19,879 bases of DNA from an uncultured Eubacteriales bacterium (lineage in GTDB: Bacteria > Bacillota > Clostridia > Lachnospirales > Bianqueaceae): positions 1-19,879 of the forward strand of contig CABUPM010000042.1 in NCBI GenBank assembly GCA_902493345.1. Direction: 5' to 3'. Under the pieces are notes generated by a model that had not been told where the DNA came from, ran no database searches, and saw only the letters and a list, made by a program, of their open reading frames with translations. The position numbers were made by a program, and so were the translations under genes. Below are positions 7,115-13,268 of the stretch, one piece after another (position 1 is the first letter of the stretch; each line of letters begins with the position of its first letter).

Positions 7115-8266
7115 ATGAAAGCATTGGAGACCTATCCGTCCGAGATTCGGACTTATCAGGACCGGATTTCCGGTGTAACGGTGAAACAGATGACAAGATT
7201 CCGGGGACACAGTTTCCATACGTATTTTACGAATAATGGCTTCTGGGATCAGAACCGGAGACTGTTGTTTACATCGGATCGGAAAAACGCATGCAATCTT
7301 TTCAGCATCGAGCTGGAGAGCGGGGAGATCAGCCGGTTGACGGATTTCCCGGCGGGAGATTGGACACAGACGGACTTTGTGAATGATGTCAATCCGAAGA
7401 GACCGGAAGTATACTATATTCGCGAGAATAAGCTCTATGCGTTTGATTTGATGACGCTGGAGAGCCGATTCCTGTATCAGGCGCCGGAAGGCTTTGAACT
7501 GCACGGCGGACTGGTAGGAGCGGATGGCAAATATACTTATGTGACGCTGATGGAGGACCTGTCCAACAGGATTTATACCAATCTGAGCGCCAGTTATGTA
7601 GGTATGAGGGATGTCTTTCATGCCAAACCGGACTGCCGGATTGTCCGAGTGGATGTGGATACAGCCCAGGCGGATGAGCTGTGGCAGGAGTACTGCTGGA
7701 TTGGGCATGTCAATCCATCGCCGACACAGCCGACGATTGTGACCTTCTGTCATGAAGGCCCATGGCAGTTGGTGGATCAGCGGATGTGGGTGATGGATAC
7801 GCAGACCTGTAAACCAGTGATGCTGCGTCCGCGCAAGATGTCCGGAGAGATGGTCGGACATGAATATTGGTATAAGGACGGCTTGAGAGTGGGATATCAG
7901 GCACATAAGCCGGAGATGGGATCGTATTTTGGAGTCATCAATTATGACGGCACCGAAGAGCATGAAGCGCCCTGCGTTCCCTTCCCTAGCCCGGATCACG
8001 TGCATTCCATCGATTATAACCTGATCGTCAGCGATTCCGGCAAGTCGATCAAGCTGTATCGCTATAACGGTACGGATTTTGACGACGCAAGGGTATTGTG
8101 CATGCATGACGGAAGCTTTTTCCACCAGTTCCATCATCCGCATCCCAAGATTACGGACGATGGCAAACAGGTGCTGTATAACAGCAATGTGGATGGTTAC
8201 AGCAATCTGTACATGGTTGATATTCCGGCAGATGTCGCGGCGCTGCCGAAGGTGAAGGATCTGTAA
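7115..8266 (+). CDS. ogl: Oligogalacturonate lyase (PL22 family)
   Basis: A 383-residue enzyme that splits short unsaturated or saturated oligogalacturonides from pectin into 4-deoxy-L-threo-5-hexosulose uronate, a cytoplasmic late step of pectin breakdown. The family is about 388 residues and folds as a seven-bladed propeller. Blade-like repeats such as LFTSDRKNACNLFSIEL, VYYIRENKLYAFDL and VLYNSNVDGYSNLYMVD are visible. The C-terminal QFHHPHP segment supplies Gln338, His341 and His343 with the Q-x2-H-x-H spacing of the known Mn-binding site; a further His at 295 or 297 (DHVHS) would complete it. HEGPW at 213-217 is another conserved His-containing stretch. No signal peptide is seen. It has its own promoter and terminator; no transporter, exolyase or kduI/kduD/kdgK genes are nearby. 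Confidence 0.93.
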   Translation: MKALETYPSEIRTYQDRISGVTVKQMTRFRGHSFHTYFTNNGFWDQNRRLLFTSDRKNACNLFSIELESGEISRLTDFPAGDWTQTDFVNDVNPKRPEVYYIRENKLYAFDLMTLESRFLYQAPEGFELHGGLVGADGKYTYVTLMEDLSNRIYTNLSASYVGMRDVFHAKPDCRIVRVDVDTAQADELWQEYCWIGHVNPSPTQPTIVTFCHEGPWQLVDQRMWVMDTQTCKPVMLRPRKMSGEMVGHEYWYKDGLRVGYQAHKPEMGSYFGVINYDGTEEHEAPCVPFPSPDHVHSIDYNLIVSDSGKSIKLYRYNGTDFDDARVLCMHDGSFFHQFHHPHPKITDDGKQVLYNSNVDGYSNLYMVDIPADVAALPKVKDL

Positions 8267-8272
8267 AAATAA

Positions 8273-8311
8273 AATGACCGGATCAGCGTCGATTTTGATT
8301 CGGTCATTCTT
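8273..8311 (+). terminator. Terminator after the lyase gene
   Basis: AATGACCG (8273-8280) pairs with CGGTCATT (8301-8308). The stem extends inward by five more pairs, one of them a G-T wobble, to a 10-base loop. The following T-rich tail is short, so some read-through into the next gene is plausible. Confidence 0.65.
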
Positions 8312-8313
8312 AT

Positions 8314-8960
8314 ATGAAAAAATACAGGAGGGGCAGTCTGCGGCAGTATTATGATTTTGCGGCCGGAAAATGGCAGCCGGAAGATTTTGAATATGTATAC
8401 TCGCCGGTGTGCCGGACATATCCGCGGTTTCATCAATGGCCGGACGCAATCGGCAATGGAACCTGCAATGAAGGAGATGGATTTGAATATATCAGTATGG
8501 TCACCAAAGCGACATATCCATGCGGCATTCGGATTCGGACGACCTGTGAGTTCGCGTCGTTCGGATTCGGACGACCTGTGAGTTCGCGTCGTTCGGAGCG
8601 CCGCTGATCGTCATTTCCGGCGATATTCGGCACGATACTTCCGCTGGAGTGCTGCGGTACGGACTGCACCACGAATTTGTGTTATATGAAGGCGGATGCA
8701 ATATCTGGCGGATTGTTCCATGGCCGGAACGCACAGAGCGGCCGATCTATACAATTAAAGCGGCATATATTCAGAAAACGGTGTCGGCCGCTCAACGAGC
8801 GGAGCTGACGGTTGAGGTACGGGAGCGGCAGATTCAGGCGTTTTTGAACGGAGAGAGCTGCGGACATTTTACACCGGAACTACCGGAGCAGCTGCATGTA
8901 GGGATTACAGCGTGCGAAGGTCTCAACCGATTCTATGATCTTACGATCGAGTCGTTATAA
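8314..8960 (+). pseudogene. Unknown protein gene disrupted by a 32-bp tandem duplication
   Basis: Two partial frames, 8314-8607 and the frame running through 8649-8960, are halves of one gene. A 32-bp unit occurs twice in tandem (8528-8559 and 8560-8591). Because 32 is not a multiple of three, the second copy shifts the frame and brings in a stop at 8605. Removing one copy restores a continuous frame of about 204 codons reading CEFASFGAPLIVISGD across the junction. I do not recognise the family with certainty. The C-terminal part (INAFLNGE-like strand, LHVGITACEG, FYDLTIES ending) resembles a beta-sandwich, concanavalin-like carbohydrate-binding fold, fitting its place after a pectin-fragment lyase. 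The 8314 ATG has no ribosome site; AGGAGGGG at 8326-8333 instead points to an in-frame CTG at 8338. Confidence 0.8.
8528..8591 (+). repeat. 32-bp perfect tandem duplication
   Basis: Two identical adjacent 32-bp copies (8528-8559 and 8560-8591), followed by six more matching bases (8592-8597). The flanking sequence on both sides is coding in frames that differ by exactly the repeat length. Confidence 0.97.
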
Positions 8961-8989
8961 CATTTGATTTTGAAAGGGAGAGATGCGGT

Positions 8990-9460
8990 ATGTCCATTCG
9001 GTGTGCCTCTAAAGCTGTGATTATACATAACGATGCCGTTTTGCTGAATCAATGTAGGGATGAAAGTGGACGCATCTATTATGATCTGCCGGGCGGCGGG
9101 CAGCATGTTTACGAAAGCATGGAAGAAGCTGTAGTACGAGAAGTAAAAGAAGAAACTGGCTATGATATTCAGGTTAGCCGGTTTATCGCCTTGGCGGAAG
9201 AGATCTGTACGCAGGAGGCACTCCGTGAACAATATCCAGAGTATACCCACAGAATCTTTCATATCTTTGGGGCACAGGTAATCGATGACAGGAGAGGAGC
9301 CGCTTCGGAGACCGATCGGGGAATGGAAGACAGCGTATGGATTCCGTTCAGCCGTATCAATGAAATCGCCGAGAACTGCTATCCCTATCTGAAAAAGCTG
9401 TTGCGCGGGTTGGGGAATCTGAGTATGCCCTGCTATCTGGGAACAGCATATACGGATTGA
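8990..9460 (+). CDS. Nudix hydrolase
   Basis: A 156-residue enzyme of the Nudix superfamily, which hydrolyses a nucleoside diphosphate linked to another group, in the cytoplasm. A complete Nudix box is visible at about residues 36-58: G-x5-E-x7-REV-x-EETGY, preceded by the typical DLPGGGQ. All metal-binding glutamates are present. The GAAL/DDRRGAASETDRGMEDSVWIPF region is the usual strand before the C-terminal helix. The start at 8990 follows AAAGGGAGAG. Substrate cannot be assigned from the sequence; the GGGQH form is common among small housecleaning ADP-sugar or dNTP hydrolases. It follows the broken gene and is 28 bases ahead of the TM2-domain gene in the same direction. Confidence 0.9.
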   Translation: MSIRCASKAVIIHNDAVLLNQCRDESGRIYYDLPGGGQHVYESMEEAVVREVKEETGYDIQVSRFIALAEEICTQEALREQYPEYTHRIFHIFGAQVIDDRRGAASETDRGMEDSVWIPFSRINEIAENCYPYLKKLLRGLGNLSMPCYLGTAYTD

Positions 9461-9488
9461 TCAAACGCATACGGTGAGGAGGAAATCT

Positions 9489-9974
9489 ATGGCCTGGCGT
9501 CGATTTGTGATATGCCTCTTTGGCGGATTTTTAGGAATCCACAAGTTTATGGAAAAAAAGATCGGGATGGGATTTTTGTACCTGTTTACAGTTGGACTGT
9601 GTGGAATCGGATGGCTGTACGATTGTGGTAAGTATTTATCTGCGGCAATCCGGGAGAACCGTTACAGAGCCTACGTTTCGATGAATCCTGTAAATTATCC
9701 AGAACAATATGGTTTGGAGTGGCGAAAGAGAGTACAAAAAGTACTACTCTGGGTGGTTGTCGGCTTTTTCGCTCTGATAGCGCTGGGGGATCTTGCAGGA
9801 GGCAAAATCTTTGCAGCCATACCGGCATTAGCGACTATCGCCGTAGTGATCCCGGTGGAGAACTGGCAGGCCAGAATTGGCGGAGTTATATATGGCAGGA
9901 GAAAAATGGGTATTGCGATCCTTCTGGCAGTTGTGTCCTTTAGCGTTCCTGCCAGGGGCAGCTGTGCCTGTTGA
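9489..9974 (+). CDS. TM2-domain membrane protein, probably truncated by a frameshift
   Basis: A 161-residue reading frame. Its N-terminal half is a TM2 domain: two hydrophobic helices around GGFLGIHKFMEKKIGMG and LYLFTVGLCGIGWLYD. Two or three more hydrophobic segments follow (LLWVVVGFFALIAL and IAILLAVVSF). The start at 9489 has GAGGAGG 6 bases upstream; the GTG at 9474 overlaps that site and is less likely. The last residues (after about 9938) look wrong: reading one base later in a TTT run at 9939-9941 continues as LAFLPGAAVPVED, a natural end of a transmembrane helix followed by a polar linker. That shifted frame meets a TAG at 10012 and is in phase with the downstream frame at 10030. The gene therefore looks like the 5' part of a broken longer gene; a genuine short gene is the alternative. 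Confidence 0.65.
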   Translation: MAWRRFVICLFGGFLGIHKFMEKKIGMGFLYLFTVGLCGIGWLYDCGKYLSAAIRENRYRAYVSMNPVNYPEQYGLEWRKRVQKVLLWVVVGFFALIALGDLAGGKIFAAIPALATIAVVIPVENWQARIGGVIYGRRKMGIAILLAVVSFSVPARGSCAC

Positions 9975-10029
9975 AGACAGAGAGTCGAACAAGCTTGCCC
10001 TGGAAGAGAGTTAGGTTTCGGACAGAGAA

Positions 10030-10476
10030 ATGAGTCAGGCGGTCAAGGCGGATGTAACGAAATCAGCACCAGACTCGAAGGAAGAATCCGCGGAGGAAGA
10101 AAAACAGACGACCGCAGTAAAACCGGCGACGGACGTAAGCTCGGAGCCAGAAGAAAAGCCTTCGGTAGAGGAAAGTTCTGCGTCCGTGGAAGAAGTGAAT
10201 AAGAATGCCGGGCTTGTGATTCTCTCATATCCATCGACTGTTTCAAGAAATGAAATTGTAACTTTGGAGGCACAGGGAAAGCCTAATACGATATATACAA
10301 TTGAAGTTTATTATAAGGAGCTTTCGAACGCAAATGGGCTTGGATCCAAAACATCGGATAGTAATGGATATGTTTCATGGACTTGGAAAATCGGTGGACA
10401 TACCTCTTTTGGAACATTTAGTATTGTTGTATACGGTGGGGACGAGTCCATAACGTTATACTCTATTGTACAATAA
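10030..10476 (+). CDS. Detached C-terminal half: acidic linker plus beta-sandwich domain
   Basis: A 148-residue frame with no good ribosome site and no signal peptide, which argues against it being an independent gene. Residues 1-60 are a Lys/Glu/Ser/Thr/Pro-rich low-complexity linker. From about 62 comes a compact beta-rich domain: LVILSYPSTVSRNEIVTLEAQGKPNTIYTI, then YYKELSNANGLGSK, SNGYVSWTWKIGG and FGTFSIVVYGG. I recall this domain type as an extracytoplasmic C-terminal domain in Clostridia membrane proteins, often behind N-terminal transmembrane segments. It lies in the same phase as the shifted continuation of the TM2-domain frame, separated only by one TAG. It is best read as the outer domain of that protein, now disconnected. 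Its stop codon sits in the stem of a long hairpin. Confidence 0.6.
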   Translation: MSQAVKADVTKSAPDSKEESAEEEKQTTAVKPATDVSSEPEEKPSVEESSASVEEVNKNAGLVILSYPSTVSRNEIVTLEAQGKPNTIYTIEVYYKELSNANGLGSKTSDSNGYVSWTWKIGGHTSFGTFSIVVYGGDESITLYSIVQ

Positions 10477-10526
10477 TATATTTTGGTAATTCTATGCGAT
10501 ATCCAAAATGTATTATTGTTATATTT
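10470..10526 (+). terminator. Long hairpin terminator overlapping the stop codon
   Basis: Seventeen base pairs, one a G-T wobble, link 10470-10486 with 10503-10519 around a 16-base loop. A T-rich tail follows. The TAA stop at 10474-10476 lies inside the left arm. The stem is AT-rich but unusually long. Confidence 0.65.
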
Positions 10527-10712
10527 TTAGAAACTAATGACAACCAAGTTCAGAGAGATGTAAAAAAGTAGAAATGCAATATTCGTGTCGTACCGTGTGA
10601 TTTTTGTGGAAAAGTTCGTGTAAAATAAAGCGAAAAATCAATAGAATTTCGCGGATTCTTACATGAATGTCTACGGATTGCATCTGGAATCATATCGTAG
10701 CAACATTGAACG
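10520..10712. other. Non-coding gap between the TM2 remnant and the rubredoxin operon
   Basis: About 190 AT-rich bases with no convincing reading frame, ribosome site, promoter or RNA gene on either strand. The nearest structured elements are the two terminators at its edges. Confidence 0.5.
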
Positions 10713-10746
10713 AAAAAAGAGGAGAAGGATTTCTCCATCTCCTCTT
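10713..10746 (-). terminator. Terminator of the rubrerythrin-rubredoxin operon
   Basis: Read on the minus strand, a stem of at least 8-9 bp (10746-10738 with 10725-10717) is followed by TTTTTT. It is 16 bases past the rubredoxin stop codon. Confidence 0.8.
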
Positions 10747-10762
10747 AAAAGGCGTATTTCAT

Positions 10763-10918
10763 TTATTCCGCGGGATAAAAAGCATCCTTGCCAAGCCCGC
10801 AGGTAGGGCAGACCCAATCTTCAGGGACATCTTCCCATGCCGTGCCGGGGGCGACACCGTTTTCCGGATCGCCAAGCGCGGGATCATAGACATAACCGCA
10901 GGGGCATTCGTATTTCAT
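10763..10918 (-). CDS. Rubredoxin (51 aa)
   Basis: A 51-residue electron carrier too short for common ORF thresholds. It shows the rubredoxin pattern: YVYDPALGDPENG, VAPGTAWEDVPEDW, then CPTCG and GKDAF. Iron would be held by two cysteine pairs, Cys37/Cys40 (CPTC) and Cys5/Cys7. The first pair is C-P-C, one residue shorter than the C-x2-C normally found. The start at 10918 has AAAGGAG 8 bases upstream. It lies 16 bases after the rubrerythrin stop and is followed by a terminator, so the two form one operon. It presumably passes electrons to rubrerythrin for peroxide or oxygen reduction in the cytoplasm. The family call is firm; the effect of the short knuckle on iron binding is unknown. Confidence 0.92.
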   Translation of the reverse strand: MKYECPCGYVYDPALGDPENGVAPGTAWEDVPEDWVCPTCGLGKDAFYPAE

Positions 10919-10934
10919 GGTAGAATCTCCTTTC

Positions 10935-11486
10935 TTACTTGCCGAAGTAACGATTCAGCAGACCCAGGAAAGCTCTTCCGTGTCTCGCCTCGTCCTTGCA
11001 CATCTCGTGTACGGTGTCATGAACCGCGTCGTATCCAAGCTGCTTAGCCAGGGTAGCAAGATCCTTCTTGCCCTGCGTTGCGCCGTACTCTGCGTCTACG
11101 CGAAGCTCCAGATTCTTCTTGGTGGAATCCGTAACGACCTCGCCCAGAAGCTCCGCAAACTTTGCGGCATGTTCTGCCTCCTCAAAAGCGATCCGCTTGT
11201 AGGCCTCAGCAACCTCAGGATAACCCTCGCGATCCGCCTGACGGCTCATTGCGAGATACATGCCGACTTCGGAACATTCACCGGCAAAGTTTTCACGCAG
11301 ACCCTCAACAACACGGGGATCTAGATCCTTGGCGATCCCTACACGATGCTCGTCAGCCCATGCTCTCTCCTCAGCGTCATCCAGAACATTGAACTTGGAA
11401 GCCGGAGCGCCGCACTGCGGACATTTTGCCGGAGCAGCCTCGCCCTCATATACATAACCACAAATAGAACATACGAATTTAGCCAT
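10935..11486 (-). CDS. Reverse-type rubrerythrin
   Basis: A 183-residue non-haem iron peroxidase. The rubredoxin-like FeCys4 domain is at the N-terminus (Cys6, Cys9, Cys22, Cys25), ahead of the ferritin-like diiron domain. This is the reverse order of classical rubrerythrin, as in the clostridial revRbr proteins. Diiron ligands can be read as Glu70, Glu103-x2-His106, Glu133 and Glu166-x2-His169. These enzymes reduce hydrogen peroxide, and in some anaerobes oxygen, using NAD(P)H-derived electrons passed through rubredoxin, which is encoded just downstream. The start at 11486 follows AGGAGGT at 7 bases. Upstream is a perfect consensus promoter and AT-rich palindromes that could bind a peroxide- or redox-sensing repressor such as PerR, although no exact PerR box is seen. 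Confidence 0.95.
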   Translation of the reverse strand: MAKFVCSICGYVYEGEAAPAKCPQCGAPASKFNVLDDAEERAWADEHRVGIAKDLDPRVVEGLRENFAGECSEVGMYLAMSRQADREGYPEVAEAYKRIAFEEAEHAAKFAELLGEVVTDSTKKNLELRVDAEYGATQGKKDLATLAKQLGYDAVHDTVHEMCKDEARHGRAFLGLLNRYFGK

Positions 11487-11514
11487 TTGAATTACCTCCT
11501 GTTAAATGATAATT

Positions 11515-11530
11515 ATTATTAACTAATAAT
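11515..11530 (-). promoter_or_regulatory. 7-2-7 AT-rich palindrome, possible operator
   Basis: ATTATTA-AC-TAATAAT is an exact dyad lying at about +12 to +27 of the predicted rubrerythrin transcript. It resembles, but does not equal, the 7-1-7 PerR/Fur-type boxes. A repressor bound here would block the promoter just upstream. Confidence 0.45.
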
Positions 11531-11547
11531 GATTGTTTACAAGTACT

Positions 11548-11576
11548 ATTATAGCAGTGATACACTGATCTGTCAA
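11548..11576 (-). promoter_or_regulatory. Perfect consensus sigma-A promoter for rubrerythrin-rubredoxin
   Basis: On the minus strand: TTGACA (11576-11571), 17 bases, TATAAT (11553-11548), with TGC in front of the -10 element. All twelve bases match consensus. The spacer contains a 5-3-5 dyad (CAGTG-ATA-CACTG in plus sense, 11555-11567), another possible operator. Transcription would begin near 11541. Confidence 0.9.
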
Positions 11577-11661
11577 GGGATTTTAAAAAGTTTTTTTAAA
11601 ATTTATAGAAAGTGTAAAAAATACCGGAGTATCCGGAAAAACGTCAGAAAGGAAGAGGCCA

Positions 11662-12606
11662 TTGCAGACACATATAACAAAAGTTGCGATTATCGGAGCG
11701 GGCGCAGTGGGCGCAACTGTGGCATTCAGCCTGGTAGTCAAAGGAGTGGCGGCGCAGATCGCGTTGATCGATATCAACGAGAAGAAGGCCATGGGCGAAG
11801 CGTTGGATATGCAGCACAGCATGGATTTTCAGCGGAGAAATGTCGGGATCGTCTACGGCGGGTATGAAGAGTGTTCGGATGCGGACATTGTTGTAATCAC
11901 GGCGGCGGCTCCGTATGCCGGAGAGAAGGATCGCCTGCAAATGCTGGACAAAACGGCAGGAATCATGCATAGTGTGGTAGACGGTGTGATGAAGAACGGA
12001 TTTGACGGAATCTTTATCGTCGTATCCAATCCGGTGGATGTAATGAGTTATCTGGTACGGGAACTTTCCGGACTGTCGAAAAGCCGTGTCATTGGGACGG
12101 GAACTATTCTGGAGAGCGCGCGCCTCAAGCAGGAGATCGGCCAATTGATGGGAATGGATCCCAGAAGTGTAGATGCCTGCGTTATGGGAGAACATGGAAA
12201 CTCTATGATGATTCCCTGGAGTCATGTGCGTGCCGGCGGCAAGCTCTTTTATCAGGTGTTGGAGGACAATCCTGAGCTCTATGCCCATGTCCGTCTGGAG
12301 GATCTGACAGAACGCACCAAACAGGCCGGCAATGTGATTATGGAGGCCAAGGGCAATACGCAATATGGCATTGCGGGAGCGGTTACAGGAATCGTTACGG
12401 CGATTTTGCAAAACGAAAACAAGATCTACCCGGTTTCGGCCTGTCTGGAAGGAGAATATGGCATATCGGGGATATACTGCGGAGTACCGGCGATATTAGA
12501 CCGTACCGGCATTCGGGACATCGGGACGTATCATCTGACAGAGCAGGAGCTGGAAGAGCTAAAGGCTTCCGCGGAAGTAATCCGTAATGGGATCCGACGC
12601 TTATGA
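11662..12606 (+). CDS. L-lactate/L-2-hydroxyacid dehydrogenase family protein
   Basis: A 314-residue NAD-dependent dehydrogenase of the LDH/MDH family, normally interconverting pyruvate and L-lactate in fermentation. It begins with TTG; GAAAGGAAG lies about 6 bases upstream and no ATG fits. The Rossmann motif GAGAVG is at 12-17 and the NAD-selecting Asp is Asp37. Active-site residues are Arg91, Arg154 and His178 (GEHGN). Two positions deviate. The substrate-selecting residue that is Gln in LDH and Arg in MDH is Tyr85, and the loop after it reads AGEKDR. The Asp that pairs with the catalytic His in almost all members is Glu151 (GTILESAR). Substrate specificity may thus differ, for example toward bulkier 2-oxoacids. 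It is coupled to a phosphopantetheinyl transferase by an ATGA overlap. Confidence 0.88.
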   Translation: MQTHITKVAIIGAGAVGATVAFSLVVKGVAAQIALIDINEKKAMGEALDMQHSMDFQRRNVGIVYGGYEECSDADIVVITAAAPYAGEKDRLQMLDKTAGIMHSVVDGVMKNGFDGIFIVVSNPVDVMSYLVRELSGLSKSRVIGTGTILESARLKQEIGQLMGMDPRSVDACVMGEHGNSMMIPWSHVRAGGKLFYQVLEDNPELYAHVRLEDLTERTKQAGNVIMEAKGNTQYGIAGAVTGIVTAILQNENKIYPVSACLEGEYGISGIYCGVPAILDRTGIRDIGTYHLTEQELEELKASAEVIRNGIRRL

Positions 12607-13181
12607 AGATCTATTATGCGAAGATAGGAGAAGAGCCGGATGCGGAGTTGGCGGAAAATATCCGAAGACATATCGCGGAATACCGCAATGAAACGGTGAG
12701 ACGGCGCAGCCTGTGCGCATGGAGGCTTTTCATGACGATGGCCGCGGAAGAAGGATTGGAAAACCCTGAGATCGGCTTTTATGAGTATGGGAAACCGTAT
12801 TTTATACAACCTGCTGGGTGGCACTTCAGCTTGAGCCATTCGGATGAATATGCGGCATGTGTCTTGGCTCGTGAGCCGGTGGGGGTCGATATCCAGAAGA
12901 TTCGGCCAGTGGATCTGGGAGTGCCGCGGCGCTCCTTTTCCGAAGAGGAGCAGCAGAAGCTCCGGCTGTCGAGCTCTTCAGAGGAGGAACTGATCCGGAT
13001 ATGGACACTCAAAGAAGCCATTGTTAAAGCATCTGGACTGGGACTTCGGCAGGATTTGCGTTATGTGAATGCTTCGGCGGACAGATATAAGACTTGGAAG
13101 ATCGAGGATTATATCGTATCGGTGTATTGTGCGGAGGTATGTGAGTTGCCAGATCAAATCAAAAGAATTTTTTATAAATAG
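12603..13181 (+). CDS. 4'-phosphopantetheinyl transferase (Sfp-type)
   Basis: A 192-residue enzyme that moves the phosphopantetheine arm from coenzyme A onto a carrier-protein serine, activating fatty-acid, peptide or polyketide synthases. The family signature is intact: YGKPYF near 62, FSLSHS at 75-80, VGVDIQKIR at 93-101 with the Mg-binding Asp96, and WTLKEAIVKASGLG at 134-147 with Lys137 and Glu138. It is somewhat shorter than Sfp (about 224 residues), the C-terminal domain being compact. It starts inside the stop of the dehydrogenase gene (ATGA). No carrier protein or synthase is in the window, so it probably acts on targets elsewhere. Confidence 0.9.
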   Translation: MKIYYAKIGEEPDAELAENIRRHIAEYRNETVRRRSLCAWRLFMTMAAEEGLENPEIGFYEYGKPYFIQPAGWHFSLSHSDEYAACVLAREPVGVDIQKIRPVDLGVPRRSFSEEEQQKLRLSSSSEEELIRIWTLKEAIVKASGLGLRQDLRYVNASADRYKTWKIEDYIVSVYCAEVCELPDQIKRIFYK

Positions 13182-13200
13182 GCATAATGACAGAAAAGAG

Positions 13201-13229
13201 TTGCAAATTTGAGGAGAATATGGTATGAT
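13201..13229 (+). promoter_or_regulatory. Extended -10 promoter for the trpC-like/HAD operon
   Basis: TTGCAA at 13201-13206, 17 bases, and TATGAT at 13224-13229 preceded by TGG. Predicted start is near 13236. The leader is about 33 bases and contains no T-box, attenuator or TRAP-like repeat. Confidence 0.7.
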
Positions 13230-13268
13230 ATCGGTAGTTTTTAACGGAACAGGAGGTTAAATGGACCG

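Noticed and set aside
7058..8449. 463-codon open frame on the minus strand opposite the lyase
   Set aside because: It is a shadow of the lyase coding strand: no ribosome site, no family features, and it runs through the lyase promoter and terminator.
8351..8581. Alternative frame starting at the ATG at 8351
   Set aside because: It is close to a ribosome site but out of phase with both halves of the broken gene and gives an unlikely protein.
8528..8597. CRISPR-like repeat
   Set aside because: There are only two copies, directly adjacent with no spacer, and they lie inside a coding frame.
10667..11324. Plus-strand frames over the rubrerythrin and rubredoxin genes
   Set aside because: They lie opposite genes with complete cysteine and diiron motifs, strong ribosome sites and a promoter.
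11644..12411. 255-codon open frame opposite the dehydrogenase
   Set aside because: Antisense shadow of a clearly recognised gene, with no ribosome site.
13182..13268. T-box, TRAP site or trp attenuator ahead of the trpC-like gene
   Set aside because: The leader is about 33 bases, with no hairpins, Trp codons or repeated NAG triplets.
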